Source of the DNA: Thermoguttaceae bacterium | Lineage (GTDB): Bacteria; Planctomycetota; Planctomycetia; Pirellulales; Thermoguttaceae | Direction of reading: 5' to 3' | Assembly: GCA_017408405.1 (NCBI GenBank) | Contig: JAFQUP010000216.1 | Location: 1 to 64,000 of the forward strand | DNA length: 64,000 nucleotides | Position numbers and translations under genes: made by a program | Shown: positions 14,433 to 23,548 of the stretch, piece by piece | How positions within the stretch are numbered: the first letter of the stretch is position 1 | Layout: the number at the start of each line of letters is the position of its first letter | The notes under the pieces: generated by a model | Databases searched by the model: none | What the model saw: the letters and a program-made list of their open reading frames with translations, nothing else | Told to the model about the DNA's origin: nothing

Positions 14433-16664
14433 ATGGCCAGAATCTGTTGTTCCATAAAAAATCGTTTATTTTTTCTCCTGATTGGTACTTTTTTTGGGGC
14501 GGTGTTTTTCAATGTGTCAAGCCATTTTCATGCTTTTGCGCAAGAAACCGCCGTTGCTCAAGTTAATTCCATCAATGAAAAAAATTTCGCGGAAACGAGC
14601 CAGCAGGAAACAGAATATGTTGACATGGATAAACAGCCGCCTGAAGAAGGAAGAGGGGACGGGCTGTCTGTTTCTGAAACATCCGTTTCTGACCGTGCCG
14701 GTTTGACGAGCGCGCCGGAGCAAATCGTAACGGCGGAAAAGTATGGAAAATACGTGGTTCTCCAGAATGGTTCCATCTTTTTGGGCGATTTGAAGCTCAT
14801 TGGCGACAAATACGAATTAACGACCAGAAATGGCGTGATTTTTCTTCCTCAGGAAAGTGTCGCTCAAATCGCTGAAAATATGGAGCAGATCTACTCCTAT
14901 CGCGCCTCGCTCGTTTTTATTAACGATATTCAGGCGCGTTGTGATTTGATAAACTGGTGTTTTCAGCATGGAATGCTCGATAAAGTTCAAACTCAGCTGG
15001 ATCTTTTGCGTAAATACGCGCCGGAGCATCCTTTATTGGAGGTTTTTGAACGACGGATTGAACTTTTTCGAAATCGGCAAGCGGAATCTTTAGCAATTCC
15101 AACTCCTTCAATTCAATCTCTGGAATCAGAATCAGTCTCCTCTTTTCCAATTGTTCGGCAGCTTCCCATGGCGGAATTGGAACGCATGGCGGATTCACTT
15201 CCCCAGGAAGCGATTGAAAGTTTTCGTAAGAAAATTCAGCCAATTCTTCAAAAAAACTGCATGACGATTGGTTGTCATGGACCTGATTCGCAAAGTGTTT
15301 TTCGCCTGCTTCGAGTTTCGCCGCAAATGGCCCGTGGAGAAGTGCTTCAGAATCTTTACGCGGCCGTTCAGCAGATTAATCTGTCACGACCGGAGGTCAG
15401 TCCGCTTCTCCGTAAGCCGGTTACTCCGCATGGAACAGATTCCAGAATCGTATTTGCCAATCAGGATTACGCGACGTATCAGCTTCTCATCGGCTGGGCG
15501 TACCTGGTAGCGCAAAACCGTTACGTCATTCCCAGAGACCGACTCATTCCGCCAACGGGAGGGACTCCGGTTTTTACGCCGACTTCCCGCGGATTAATAC
15601 GAATCTCTCAAAATTCAGGACACAATTCCGGCCCATGCGATATGTGGGGCGTGGATCCCAGTCTTTATCCTCAATCCCTTTATCCGAAGGAATATGCCTT
15701 TGAATCGAATTTATCTCCAGGACCAGTGAGAACCGTTCAGCCGATCGGCAATACTCCCCAAAAATTCCAATTGGCTTTTCCGGAAAAGGAGTCTGCTTCT
15801 GCGGAATACCCGATATTGGAAGAAGAAACGGACGAAAATGAACTTGCTGGCGTCTCTTCCTCATTCTCGCGTGATTCGCGGGTTCTTCCCGCTTCCGGTG
15901 AGATACAGAAAGATAATTCTGAACAGATTTTACCAGTATCAGCCGAGGAAGAAAACGTTCGGGAAACTCCGGAACCTGTTTCTGTTCCATCTGCTGCCGG
16001 AGCTGGAAACGCAAAATCTGGAAACACCGACTGGGAGGCTCTTCGGCAGGCGATTAGTCTTGGAATTGGTGATCTCAAAGAGGAAGATGTTTCCTGGAAA
16101 GAAAATTTGGTGGAAGAACGAGCCGCGAAAACGCGAAATCCCATGACGCTTCCAGACCATGAGACGAATCGCGTTCCGGATTCAGCCTCTAAAAATACGC
16201 AGGAAACCCCTTTGAAGAATACGGTTCCCGCTCCATCCCAGCTCGGAGACACTCCGACTCAAGTAAATTCGGAACCAGTTACGGACTGGGAGGACTTTTC
16301 GGCTGCTTTCCCTGAAAATTCAGAGACTTCTCAATTTTACGCTCCTGGCCAAAATACGAATGAGAATCCGCTTTATCGACCGGGGCAAAGTTCGATTAGT
16401 GAAGTTCATGTTCCTGGAAGATCTACGGCTTCCAATCTTCAAAGAGGCAATCCAAGTATGGGGATGACTGGGGCCCCAATCGCTATTCCGGCCCCCCAAT
16501 CTCCAGCCTCTCTACTTCATGGTCGTGATTCTGTTCAACGTTCAAATGGATCTTACCATTACGACGCGAATTCAAGAACTTGCGGGCCTTCAGGTTCTCG
16601 CGGAACGCTTCAATGGGAGCAGATGCTCGAAATGCAGGGGGGCGCGGAATCGCTAAAGAAGTAA
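14433..16664 (+). CDS. large exported planctomycete protein with cytochrome-like C-x4-CH motif
   Basis: 743 residues. The N-terminus (about 1-36) is a long signal peptide ending near AFAQE. Residues about 105-155 form a small beta module (KYVVLQNGSIFLGDLKLIG), followed by a helical part. At about residue 275 the sequence KNCMTIGCHGPDS places two Cys and a His as C-x4-C-H, within a context (IQPILQKNC) very like the haem-binding PSCyt domains of planctomycete cytochrome-type proteins. The C-terminal ~300 residues are Pro/Ser/Glu-rich and probably disordered. Haem attachment would need the less common CX4CH spacing, so an electron-transfer role is possible but unproven. Strong promoter just upstream; hairpins follow the stop codon. 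No enzymatic domain recognised. Confidence 0.75.
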   Translation: MARICCSIKNRLFFLLIGTFFGAVFFNVSSHFHAFAQETAVAQVNSINEKNFAETSQQETEYVDMDKQPPEEGRGDGLSVSETSVSDRAGLTSAPEQIVTAEKYGKYVVLQNGSIFLGDLKLIGDKYELTTRNGVIFLPQESVAQIAENMEQIYSYRASLVFINDIQARCDLINWCFQHGMLDKVQTQLDLLRKYAPEHPLLEVFERRIELFRNRQAESLAIPTPSIQSLESESVSSFPIVRQLPMAELERMADSLPQEAIESFRKKIQPILQKNCMTIGCHGPDSQSVFRLLRVSPQMARGEVLQNLYAAVQQINLSRPEVSPLLRKPVTPHGTDSRIVFANQDYATYQLLIGWAYLVAQNRYVIPRDRLIPPTGGTPVFTPTSRGLIRISQNSGHNSGPCDMWGVDPSLYPQSLYPKEYAFESNLSPGPVRTVQPIGNTPQKFQLAFPEKESASAEYPILEEETDENELAGVSSSFSRDSRVLPASGEIQKDNSEQILPVSAEEENVRETPEPVSVPSAAGAGNAKSGNTDWEALRQAISLGIGDLKEEDVSWKENLVEERAAKTRNPMTLPDHETNRVPDSASKNTQETPLKNTVPAPSQLGDTPTQVNSEPVTDWEDFSAAFPENSETSQFYAPGQNTNENPLYRPGQSSISEVHVPGRSTASNLQRGNPSMGMTGAPIAIPAPQSPASLLHGRDSVQRSNGSYHYDANSRTCGPSGSRGTLQWEQMLEMQGGAESLKK

Positions 16665-16842
16665 TGGAACTTCCCAAAACTCAATTTCCAGAGAACGGAT
16701 AATTTTGAATTTTGTCTATGTTACTGGAGGTCCCGGTATTTTCACGAAACCTCCGAGAGTGCGCAGTTTTGAATGCGGAAAATCGTGCGGATCCAGTCGA
16801 TTTCGCGTGGACGAACAGTCCAAAATTTGACAGATTTTTAGA

Positions 16843-16864
16843 GGGGGCCAAGCCCCCTTGGGGG
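16843..16864. terminator. GC-rich bidirectional hairpin between convergent genes
   Basis: GGGGGC-CAA-GCCCCC, which can alternatively fold as CCCCC-TT-GGGGG. It lies between the plus-strand gene ending at 16664 and the minus-strand gene ending at 16872. On the minus strand the hairpin is followed by TCTAAAAATC, not a good U-tract. Confidence 0.5.
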
Positions 16865-16871
16865 GAAGAGA

Positions 16872-17504
16872 TCACGCATAATGCGCGTTAAGGATCTCGA
16901 CAGCCTTCGCCATGATCGAGGCGGCATGACGCCGACAGCGTTCCAGAACGATCTTCATCTGCTTTTCGCTCGCAGCCTTTACCCACGCGCCGCCCATTTC
17001 CCGGCACGTGATGCCGTTGGAAACGACGCGGAGGAAATCGGGATGTTCATCCACTTCCGGAATGAACGTCGGCAGCTCCGCTTCAGCCGAAAATTTCGCG
17101 AGTTCCGCAGCCATGACACGAATATCGGCGTAATCCTCAACGAAGAAACTCATGAACATTACGCCGCCGCTGACAGCACCGCAGATCTCCTTCAAATGCG
17201 CGACTCCAGCTCTTCCGTATCGGAGGACCTGGCATGGAAACGCCTTCGCCGCCTGGGCATCCGGACCGTCTGACTGCTCTGCGTAAACTTTAAGCGCTCC
17301 CTTCACCGCGCCGTACATGCAGCCATGCGCGCCAAAGGTCTCGTAGACGCTCTGTGCGACTTTCTGCGGATCAAGTTTCACGTATGTCCAGCATTTTTCG
17401 TTTTCCACCGTCTCACGGGCAAATGCCGTTTCGTTCAGCAGCCCCGCAAGCGTCAATCCTAAACCGCCGGCCATCACATTGCGGCGAGTCATTTTCTTTT
17501 CCAT
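16872..17504 (-). CDS. C_GCAxxG_C_C family redox-type protein with TAT-like signal
   Basis: 210 residues from the ATG at 17504, chosen because an AGAAAGGAA ribosome-binding site precedes it and a TRRNVMAGG twin-arginine-like motif follows it; the frame is open further upstream but without support. The mature part has the features of the C_GCAxxG_C_C family: GCMYGAVKGAL, a later Cys near PCQVLRYG, ICGAVSGGVMF, and Cys residues near the C-terminus (TCREMG, LERCRRH). These proteins are thought to bind a metal or iron-sulphur centre through spaced cysteines; the function is unknown. The gene is GC-rich relative to its surroundings. Confidence 0.8.
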   Translation of the reverse strand: MEKKMTRRNVMAGGLGLTLAGLLNETAFARETVENEKCWTYVKLDPQKVAQSVYETFGAHGCMYGAVKGALKVYAEQSDGPDAQAAKAFPCQVLRYGRAGVAHLKEICGAVSGGVMFMSFFVEDYADIRVMAAELAKFSAEAELPTFIPEVDEHPDFLRVVSNGITCREMGGAWVKAASEKQMKIVLERCRRHAASIMAKAVEILNAHYA

Positions 17505-17641
17505 TTTGACATTCCTTTCTTGGGCACAGACCCCATTTCGACCGGTCCGCTTGAGTGCATGAATAACAAAATCAAACCCCTCAAACGCCAGTTCTTCAGC
17601 TTTCGTGCCCAACATACTTTCAACTGAGAATCTTGAACATC

Positions 17642-17670
17642 CATCCGACAAGGTGGGGACTTGCCGGATG
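17642..17670 (-). other. long perfect RNA hairpin between two minus-strand genes
   Basis: In minus-strand RNA the arms CAUCCGGCAAG and CUUGUCGGAUG pair over 11 bp (one G-U) around a 7-nt loop. It sits 30 nt after the phosphatase gene's stop codon and about 140 nt before the next start. With no U-tract it may be a factor-dependent terminator, a processing site or a leader element. Confidence 0.45.
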
Positions 17671-17700
17671 AGGCGAATTTAATGAAGTTTTCGTTACTTC

Positions 17701-18465
17701 TCAAAAACGGACACGTACTAAAATCGGCGCATGGTCGGAAGCCGCTGGCGCGTTGAGTACCTCCGCACTTTCCACTTTGATCGCATCTTTCTTAAGTGTC
17801 GTCATGACGTAGTCAATTCGAATTTTCGGACCATTAGCCGGAAATGTCGGAGCGTCAGGCGAGATTACGGTCCAGGTAGACATCAGCTTTTGAATTTCCT
17901 CTGAATCAGGAAACGCGTTGAAGTCACCGCAAAGGAAAATCGGTTTCGTGAACTTTTTCCGTTCCGCTTCAATAATCTCTACGGAGGCCAGACGGCTTTC
18001 TTTCGTCAACGACCAATGCGTATTGAAAAAAACGAATGTTGGAAATTCCAGTACTTGGAGCGTTCTTCTTTCTTCTTTACCAGGAAGGGGAACGTGATAG
18101 GTCCGAATCGGTTCACATTTCGCGAGGGACGCCACGCCATATGCTCCGCCCTGGAAGGAAATAGCCTGCGCGAAAAAAGATTTCATTCCAACCGCTTTAC
18201 CCAAATCGGCAGGAATATCCCGATTTCCACAACGTTTGGAAAAACGATCCAGTTCCTGAAGACCCGCGATATCTGGCGAGTACTGTCGAATCACCTCTGC
18301 TGGACGTTCAAGATCCACATCTGGCGCGTTCAGGCCGCGGCCATTTCGAATATTGAACGACATGATACTCAATTCTTCAGCCTGTGCCGTAATGGAAAAA
18401 AATCCAAGGAGAAGGCAGGCTAAAGGCAAAAACCAACGATAGGTAATTTGAAAAACACTTTTCAT
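17701..18465 (-). CDS. exported endonuclease/exonuclease/phosphatase-fold hydrolase
   Basis: 254 residues from the ATG at 18465 (AAGAGG ribosome-binding site; signal peptide with a hydrophobic core at about 10-28 ending AQAEE). The mature part has all landmarks of the EEP superfamily in order: SFNIRNGRG with Asn38, LQELD with Glu71, NTHWSL (about 148-153), GDFNA with Asp171/Asn173, and SDHAPI with Asp244/His245. These bind Mg2+ and cleave phosphodiester or phosphomonoester bonds; exported members act on nucleic acids, phospholipids or inositol phosphates. The substrate cannot be told. Located 74 nt downstream of the prepilin peptidase gene, probably in the same transcript. Confidence 0.88.
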   Translation of the reverse strand: MKSVFQITYRWFLPLACLLLGFFSITAQAEELSIMSFNIRNGRGLNAPDVDLERPAEVIRQYSPDIAGLQELDRFSKRCGNRDIPADLGKAVGMKSFFAQAISFQGGAYGVASLAKCEPIRTYHVPLPGKEERRTLQVLEFPTFVFFNTHWSLTKESRLASVEIIEAERKKFTKPIFLCGDFNAFPDSEEIQKLMSTWTVISPDAPTFPANGPKIRIDYVMTTLKKDAIKVESAEVLNAPAASDHAPILVRVRF

Positions 18466-18539
18466 GAAAAACCTCTTAAAACTGAATAATGAACTGCGAG
18501 TAATAGAGAGAAAGCAACTTCTGAAAACAATCAAAAATT

Positions 18540-19223
18540 TTACCATGTGATTGGGATTGGAAAAAAGGAAACCAGAGTTCCCCACATTATCCAGCTTCCA
18601 GTCATGGCTAATGTCAGAATTCCGATCGGTCGCCGCCAATTTTCACGTGCAAACGGTATCAAGAAAAGCCAGACACTCCCGATGATTGGAAGAAGGAAGG
18701 AGTTTCCGCTCATTTCCGCGTTTTGAAAACTTAAGCAATGATGAAATGAACTTGCCAAGGACACCCCTTTTGCCGCGTGACAGAAAAACCAAGCGTAAAG
18801 CAACATAAAAGGCCAAAAAAGTTTAAGCGGAACACGATTTTTATCCCAAAGAATCAAGCCGGCTCCAAGGCAGGTCAGGAATCCTCCCCATTCCCACGCG
18901 AGAAAAGGAAAATCAGCGATCCAGTCGTACGGAGCCTTAAGGGCAATCAGCAGAAAACCGCAGCCTGAAATAAACTCAACTACTGGGTAACGTACTGAAA
19001 TTGCTGTGCGGCAGTCAAAACATTTCCCGCGGAGTATCAGCCAGCCGAAAACGGGAATATTATGTCGCCAGCGAATGGAATGCCCACATCGCGGGCAATG
19101 GGAAGCTGGGCGTGACAGTGACATTTTTTGCGGAAGACGCCAAACAACTACATTCATGAAACTTCCAAATGCGGCTCCCAGAAAAAAAATCCATAAAAAT
19201 ACAAAAATAACGAATAAATTCAT
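18540..19223 (-). CDS. prepilin peptidase-like membrane protein, second catalytic Asp motif not seen
   Basis: 227 residues from the ATG at 19223, which places a membrane helix right at the N-terminus. The prepilin peptidase N-terminal domain is clear: GSFMNVVVWRLP (20-31) and two CxxC pairs (Cys43/Cys46 and Cys68/Cys71), then SVRYPVVEFISG. Several membrane helices follow. LILWDKNRVPLK with Asp127 fits the first A24-family catalytic aspartate, but the second motif (GxGD) is not recognisable in the remaining ~100 residues. The protein may therefore be an inactive paralogue, a methyltransferase-only form, or divergent. It could relate to the DUF1559 pilin-like protein in this window, which needs such processing. 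Confidence 0.8.
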   Translation of the reverse strand: MNLFVIFVFLWIFFLGAAFGSFMNVVVWRLPQKMSLSRPASHCPRCGHSIRWRHNIPVFGWLILRGKCFDCRTAISVRYPVVEFISGCGFLLIALKAPYDWIADFPFLAWEWGGFLTCLGAGLILWDKNRVPLKLFWPFMLLYAWFFCHAAKGVSLASSFHHCLSFQNAEMSGNSFLLPIIGSVWLFLIPFARENWRRPIGILTLAMTGSWIMWGTLVSFFPIPITW

Positions 19224-19408
19224 GAAGGTTATCCTGAATGGGAAGGCAAAAGATGGTTGAAACAATGAAAAGAAATTTAACCAAAATCTTTTCCCGAAAC
19301 ATTTTACTATTTTACCAAACCTCTTTTAATTTGTCAACAGGCTCCAAGCAAAGAGGTGATATTTCTATTTAAATTTCAATAAAAAGAAGAAAAAATCTTT
19401 TAAATCCA

Positions 19409-19437
19409 TTGACATTTAAAACATCACGTGTTAAAAT
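19409..19437 (+). promoter_or_regulatory. sigma70-like promoter for the 19509 gene
   Basis: TTGACA, 17-nt spacer, TAAAAT, ending 71 nt before the ATG. Confidence 0.78.
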
Positions 19438-19508
19438 AAACTATTGTTTGGGAGACCTTAACTGGTTTCGTTTTTAAACCCACCTTAAAATTTTTTGAAA
19501 GGTAGAAA

Positions 19509-20873
19509 ATGAACATTACCCGCCGTAATCTGCTTAAAGGTACTTTGGCCGCAGCGCCATTTGTCATCGCTCCGCACGTCCTTGGTCAGAATGGAGCCGT
19601 CCCGCCAAGTGAAACCGTTCGTTTGGGGGTCATTGGTCTTGGAGGCCGTGCCAATTATTTGTTTAACCGAACATTTGCTCAGGCGCGAGGCTGCCAAATT
19701 GTTTCTGTTTGCGATATTTTTGAAGAACGTTTGAATAAATTTCAGCAGAAGCATCCGGAAAAATATACGGCTTATGCTGATTTTCGAACGATGATTGAAA
19801 AGGAGAAACTTGACGGTGTTTTCGTTGAAACCGCAACTCATCAACGTGTTTGGATTGCGATTCATGCGATGCTTTGCGGGGCTCATATTTACGTCGAGAA
19901 ACCGATGGCTCTCACGATTCAGGAAGGACGGGCTTTAGCGGACGCGGCACGAAAATTGCGAAAAGTAACTCAAGTGGGAACCCAGCAGCGTTCACTTCCG
20001 CTCTGCCGCTGGGCTTGCCAGCAAATCGCGGAAGGGGCTATTGGAAAAGTTCATACTGTCCAGGTGCCTAACTTCGTCGGACCAGCGCAATTCCCCAATG
20101 ATCCCAAGTACGCGATGGATCCCAAAGATTGCCCGGAATGGTGGAATATCTGGACAAACCAGGCTCAACTCCGTGCCATTACTCCTACTGTTCAGTTTGG
20201 CTGGAGCCGCTGGGCTGACTATGACGCGGGAGGGCTTTGTTTCGGTGTTTCGGGATGGGGAACTCATTCCTTTGACCAAATGCAAATGGCAATCGGAACC
20301 AGTCTTACCGGGCCAACCAAAATTCTGCTTGAAGAACCTTGCACCATTCAGGATTCTGGAAAATATCCAAACCGAGCTTACGGTGAAGATGAAACGGGGG
20401 CCGCGTACTACGGAATGGCGCGTGTCACGGGACCTCGAGCCAAAATGAAGATGACATACGCAAATGGGATCGAAGTTCGATTTGAACTCGATGGAGACCG
20501 TGGTCCAGGACTCGGATGCATTGTGACTGGCGACAAAGGAAAGATTGAAATCAACCGTCACAAAATCGCTTCCAATCCTAAATCTCTCGCGGCTTCACTT
20601 CCGGAAGAATGCAGAAACACGCGTGATGAAACCGTATATCACGTGGAAAACTGGGTTGAATGCATTAAATCTGGTGAAAAATGCACTGCTGACGTTGAAA
20701 TTGGACAGCGTTCCACTACGATTTGCAATTTGATTAATATCGTTCGTGAAACGGCTCCTGTCGGAAAAGAAGTTCACTGGGATCCGGAAAAAGAACAGTT
20801 TACGGACCTTCCGGAAGCTAATGCGCTGCTGGCTCGACCGCGTCGTGAAGGCTGGGAGCTCCCAAACGTTTGA
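19509..20873 (+). CDS. Gfo/Idh/MocA family oxidoreductase, exported
   Basis: 454 residues. TRRNLLKG (4-11) and the following hydrophobic region to AAPFVIAPHVLGQ are a twin-arginine-like signal. The Rossmann motif VIGLGGR is at 41-47 and the EKP active-site motif at 130-132. The sequence QVGTQQRS typical of the family follows. Expected to be a periplasmic NAD(P)-dependent sugar oxidoreductase; the substrate is unknown. AAAGG ribosome-binding site; monocistronic, with a near-consensus promoter upstream and a strong terminator downstream. Confidence 0.92.
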   Translation: MNITRRNLLKGTLAAAPFVIAPHVLGQNGAVPPSETVRLGVIGLGGRANYLFNRTFAQARGCQIVSVCDIFEERLNKFQQKHPEKYTAYADFRTMIEKEKLDGVFVETATHQRVWIAIHAMLCGAHIYVEKPMALTIQEGRALADAARKLRKVTQVGTQQRSLPLCRWACQQIAEGAIGKVHTVQVPNFVGPAQFPNDPKYAMDPKDCPEWWNIWTNQAQLRAITPTVQFGWSRWADYDAGGLCFGVSGWGTHSFDQMQMAIGTSLTGPTKILLEEPCTIQDSGKYPNRAYGEDETGAAYYGMARVTGPRAKMKMTYANGIEVRFELDGDRGPGLGCIVTGDKGKIEINRHKIASNPKSLAASLPEECRNTRDETVYHVENWVECIKSGEKCTADVEIGQRSTTICNLINIVRETAPVGKEVHWDPEKEQFTDLPEANALLARPRREGWELPNV

Positions 20874-20897
20874 GAATTTAATACGTTGCTCTGATTT

Positions 20898-20937
20898 AAA
20901 CAGAGGAGTGGTTTATTCATGAACCATTCCTCTGTTT
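20898..20937. terminator. strong bidirectional terminator between convergent genes
   Basis: A 16-bp stem (AAACAGAGGAGTGGTT with its complement, one G-T pair) with an 8-nt loop. TTTT follows on the plus strand and the A-rich left flank gives U residues on the minus strand. Confidence 0.85.
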
Positions 20938-20983
20938 TCGTATTTTATTTGGACCGGTTTCCTGTCAAAAACCAATTATTCTT

Positions 20984-21772
20984 TCAAAAAAAGGCGTTGA
21001 AATCCGGCACGATCAAATCCGCGCCAACTTCCAGAAGTTGACTTTTTTTCCATTCATTAATTTTTCCATCTCGTTCATGTTCACGAGTGGCCATTCCTAC
21101 GGCAAACCCCCCGATGTCATGAACAAACTGAGTTTCGACAAAGCCATCTCCAAACCCTGCGATTTCCGATGGTTTGAAATCAAATCGTGTCAGAAAATCC
21201 TGAATAATGGATTGCTTCGTAAATTTTTTCGTATCCCCAGGCGCTCCGAAAACTCCTCCCTCGAAAAAATGCTCCAGGTTTAAAAGTCGGCACTGACGCT
21301 GAACGATTTCATCTTCAGTACCGCTGACCAGCAACAGACACAGCCCGTGCTCATGGAGTGTTTTGAGAAAACGCCTGGCACCAGGAACCATATGTTCATC
21401 CGCTGAAACACGCCCTTCCAGAATCGCCTGTTCACGTTCTGTAATTCGTTTTTGCAAACGTCTGGAAAATTCCCCTTTAAGTTCTTCTGCCTTGATTTGG
21501 GGACCACCGCAATTTTCCAATTCCTCCGTCATACGAAGGCACTGGAAAAGGGAGGGCTTTCCTGTCATCTCAAAAATAAATCGGGCAATGAGTTTTTTCT
21601 TATTTTCAGCCTCTGTTTCAGAGAATGAAACATATTTAAAAAGAATCTCTTCAAAAAGTTCCTGCATGACACTTTGCCAGCCCTCAGTCAAAAGATTGAC
21701 CGTTCCGTCAAAATCAAACACTCCGGCACGAAAAGAAAAAAAATCCGCTGCTGAATACTTTTTTTCGATCAT
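20984..21772 (-). CDS. HAD-superfamily hydrolase, phosphoglycolate phosphatase-like
   Basis: 262 residues. Motif I is DFDGT (20-24) with the nucleophile Asp20 and acid/base Asp22; motif II is LLLVSGTEDE; motif III/IV is GFGDGFVETQ near residue 220. A helical cap lies between motifs I and II (about 30-120). This is the arrangement of type I-cap HAD phosphatases. It removes phosphate from a small metabolite; which one is not clear. Monocistronic on the minus strand, with a promoter at 21926-21954 and a shared terminator. Confidence 0.85.
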   Translation of the reverse strand: MIEKKYSAADFFSFRAGVFDFDGTVNLLTEGWQSVMQELFEEILFKYVSFSETEAENKKKLIARFIFEMTGKPSLFQCLRMTEELENCGGPQIKAEELKGEFSRRLQKRITEREQAILEGRVSADEHMVPGARRFLKTLHEHGLCLLLVSGTEDEIVQRQCRLLNLEHFFEGGVFGAPGDTKKFTKQSIIQDFLTRFDFKPSEIAGFGDGFVETQFVHDIGGFAVGMATREHERDGKINEWKKSQLLEVGADLIVPDFNAFF

Positions 21773-21925
21773 AAATAAATTTAGGAAATATGAAAAAGGA
21801 AAAACGATTCTGTTCTGATTTTATGGTTTGACTGAATTTTCTGATTGCGTTGCGGAAAAAAGAAATAGATTTTCCTTTAATAACCAGATTATTCTACGAT
21901 AAAATTCTGTGAGATTGATTGGCAC

Positions 21926-21954
21926 AGTATACTCCAAAATTTTATATTGGTCAA
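21926..21954 (-). promoter_or_regulatory. sigma70-like promoter of the HAD hydrolase gene
   Basis: Minus-strand TTGACC, 17-nt spacer, TATACT, about 155 nt upstream of the start codon. Confidence 0.65.
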
Positions 21955-22055
21955 AATATTTCTGGAAAATTTCAACAAATTCAATACTTTCTTTCTCTGA
22001 TTGTTTTGGGAATTACGGTATTTCTGCATGAGGAGAGGATTCAGGAAAAGAGTTT

Positions 22056-23396
22056 TTAGTCAAGCGGAACTTTACCAGATTCCCCAGGAACTTCACGAAC
22101 ATAACGCGGAACAGCGAAACCAGGCAGAAGCGCTCGCAGTTCCGTAACGATTTTCCGCCCTTTCTCCACTTCTGTTTCAAAGTGAGCGGCCCCTTTCACG
22201 CGGTCAAGCTGATGAAGGTAATAAGGGATCACATGGATTTGGGTTAATTTCTCATAAAGATCTGCCAGTACTTCCGTTTGGTCATTTACTCCGCGAAGCA
22301 GCACTCCCTGCTGAAGAAGCGTGGCTCCAGACTCGTGAAGACGTTGAATTGCCAGAACAACTTCCTCTGAAAGTTCAGCCGGATGATTGATATGAAGAAC
22401 AAAATAAAGCGGTTTTTCTGATTGTTTGGAAAATGTTTTTAAATTTTTGGAAAATTTTTCGGAAATTTTTTCTGGGAAAAAAATCGGAGCGCGAGTATGA
22501 ACACGAATCCTTTTTAAATGTTCAATTTTCTGAAATTCTATTAAAAGCCAAAAGAAAAGTTCATTTTCGAGGGTCAGGGGGTCGCCTCCTGAAAGAATTA
22601 TTTCATGGATCGAAGTGTCTTTGGTCAGCGTATTTAGGGCACTTGCGAAGTGTTCACGGGTTATCTGTTTTGAGGGAAACGAGGTGCGTAAATGCCTTCT
22701 AAAACAAAAACGACAGTTTCCGAAACATTCCATCGATGTCATCATTAGCGCACGCCCCGCGTATTTCTGAAGAAGAAAAATTGGGCTAAAATTTTTTGCC
22801 GAGGGGGCTTGCTCTTCAAGCGGATTCGTGGTAAAATGTTCTTTCTCCATGAGTTCATCTGAAGAAGGAAGGACCTGTTTCCGAAGAGCTTCATTCTTTG
22901 GGATTCCGGCAAGCCGCGTGAAATGCTGTGACAGGGCCATCGGAAATCCGGTGGATTGTTCAGTTCGCAAGGTTTCCTTGATCTTCTCTGGAGAGCACCC
23001 CCATTGAGGCAGAATTTCTTTCAGTGTTAATGCTCTGAAAGTTTTATCATGCGCAGTTGCGGTTTGAAATTCATTATGGCCGTTTCCAGCCTTGGTTTCC
23101 TCTGGATTTTTCCACAATATACTGGAAAATGTTCCAGCTTGCGAAGAATCCGGTGTCCCTGCGATACCTGTTTTTAATTGACCGGAAAATCCTTCGGAGA
23201 AACAGGTATTTTCGTGCCCATTCGTTTTTGCTTGCTCATTGGAAAAAATCTTTTCAGTGAGAAGAGAAGATTTCTCCGGAACGCTATGAGAAACGGAGCT
23301 TTTTTTGAAGGTTTCCGGGAATGGTGCTTGCGGAATTTGTGCCTGCGTAGACTTAATTGTTTTGGCGTCAATTGGATGAACTGAATGGTTTTCCAT
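22056..23396 (-). CDS. epmB: EF-P beta-lysylation protein EpmB (radical SAM lysine aminomutase family)
   Basis: 446 residues. The radical SAM cluster motif is C224-x3-C228-x2-C231 within ECFGNCRFCFRRH. Further motifs are ILSGGDPLTL, the VHTRAPIFFPE strand, and the C-terminal YYLHQLDRVKGAAHFE with GESGKVPLD as the end, all as in EpmB. EpmB converts alpha-lysine to beta-lysine for attachment to elongation factor P. It is divergent from efp 150 nt away, which strongly supports this role over catabolic lysine 2,3-aminomutase. Oddly, residues 1-118 form a Ser/Thr/Lys-rich, low-complexity extension not expected in EpmB. The true start may be internal, though no better ribosome-binding site is evident. 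Confidence 0.88.
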   Translation of the reverse strand: MENHSVHPIDAKTIKSTQAQIPQAPFPETFKKSSVSHSVPEKSSLLTEKIFSNEQAKTNGHENTCFSEGFSGQLKTGIAGTPDSSQAGTFSSILWKNPEETKAGNGHNEFQTATAHDKTFRALTLKEILPQWGCSPEKIKETLRTEQSTGFPMALSQHFTRLAGIPKNEALRKQVLPSSDELMEKEHFTTNPLEEQAPSAKNFSPIFLLQKYAGRALMMTSMECFGNCRFCFRRHLRTSFPSKQITREHFASALNTLTKDTSIHEIILSGGDPLTLENELFFWLLIEFQKIEHLKRIRVHTRAPIFFPEKISEKFSKNLKTFSKQSEKPLYFVLHINHPAELSEEVVLAIQRLHESGATLLQQGVLLRGVNDQTEVLADLYEKLTQIHVIPYYLHQLDRVKGAAHFETEVEKGRKIVTELRALLPGFAVPRYVREVPGESGKVPLD

Positions 23397-23548
23397 TACT
23401 TTTACTAAATTTTAATTGTTTCAGGATTTTGTGTCTGTTGACACGGTCGATGAATGTTTCTCTCTTTTGAGAAAAAACGTTTTCGGGAAAAGTCTTTTCC
23501 CTTTATCGGCCAAAAAAACTTTTTATTTAAACAGGAAGGAATAGAAAC

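Noticed and set aside
22056..23396. Catabolic lysine 2,3-aminomutase (KamA)
   Set aside because: The C-terminus matches EpmB and the divergent neighbour is efp; no lysine fermentation genes are present.
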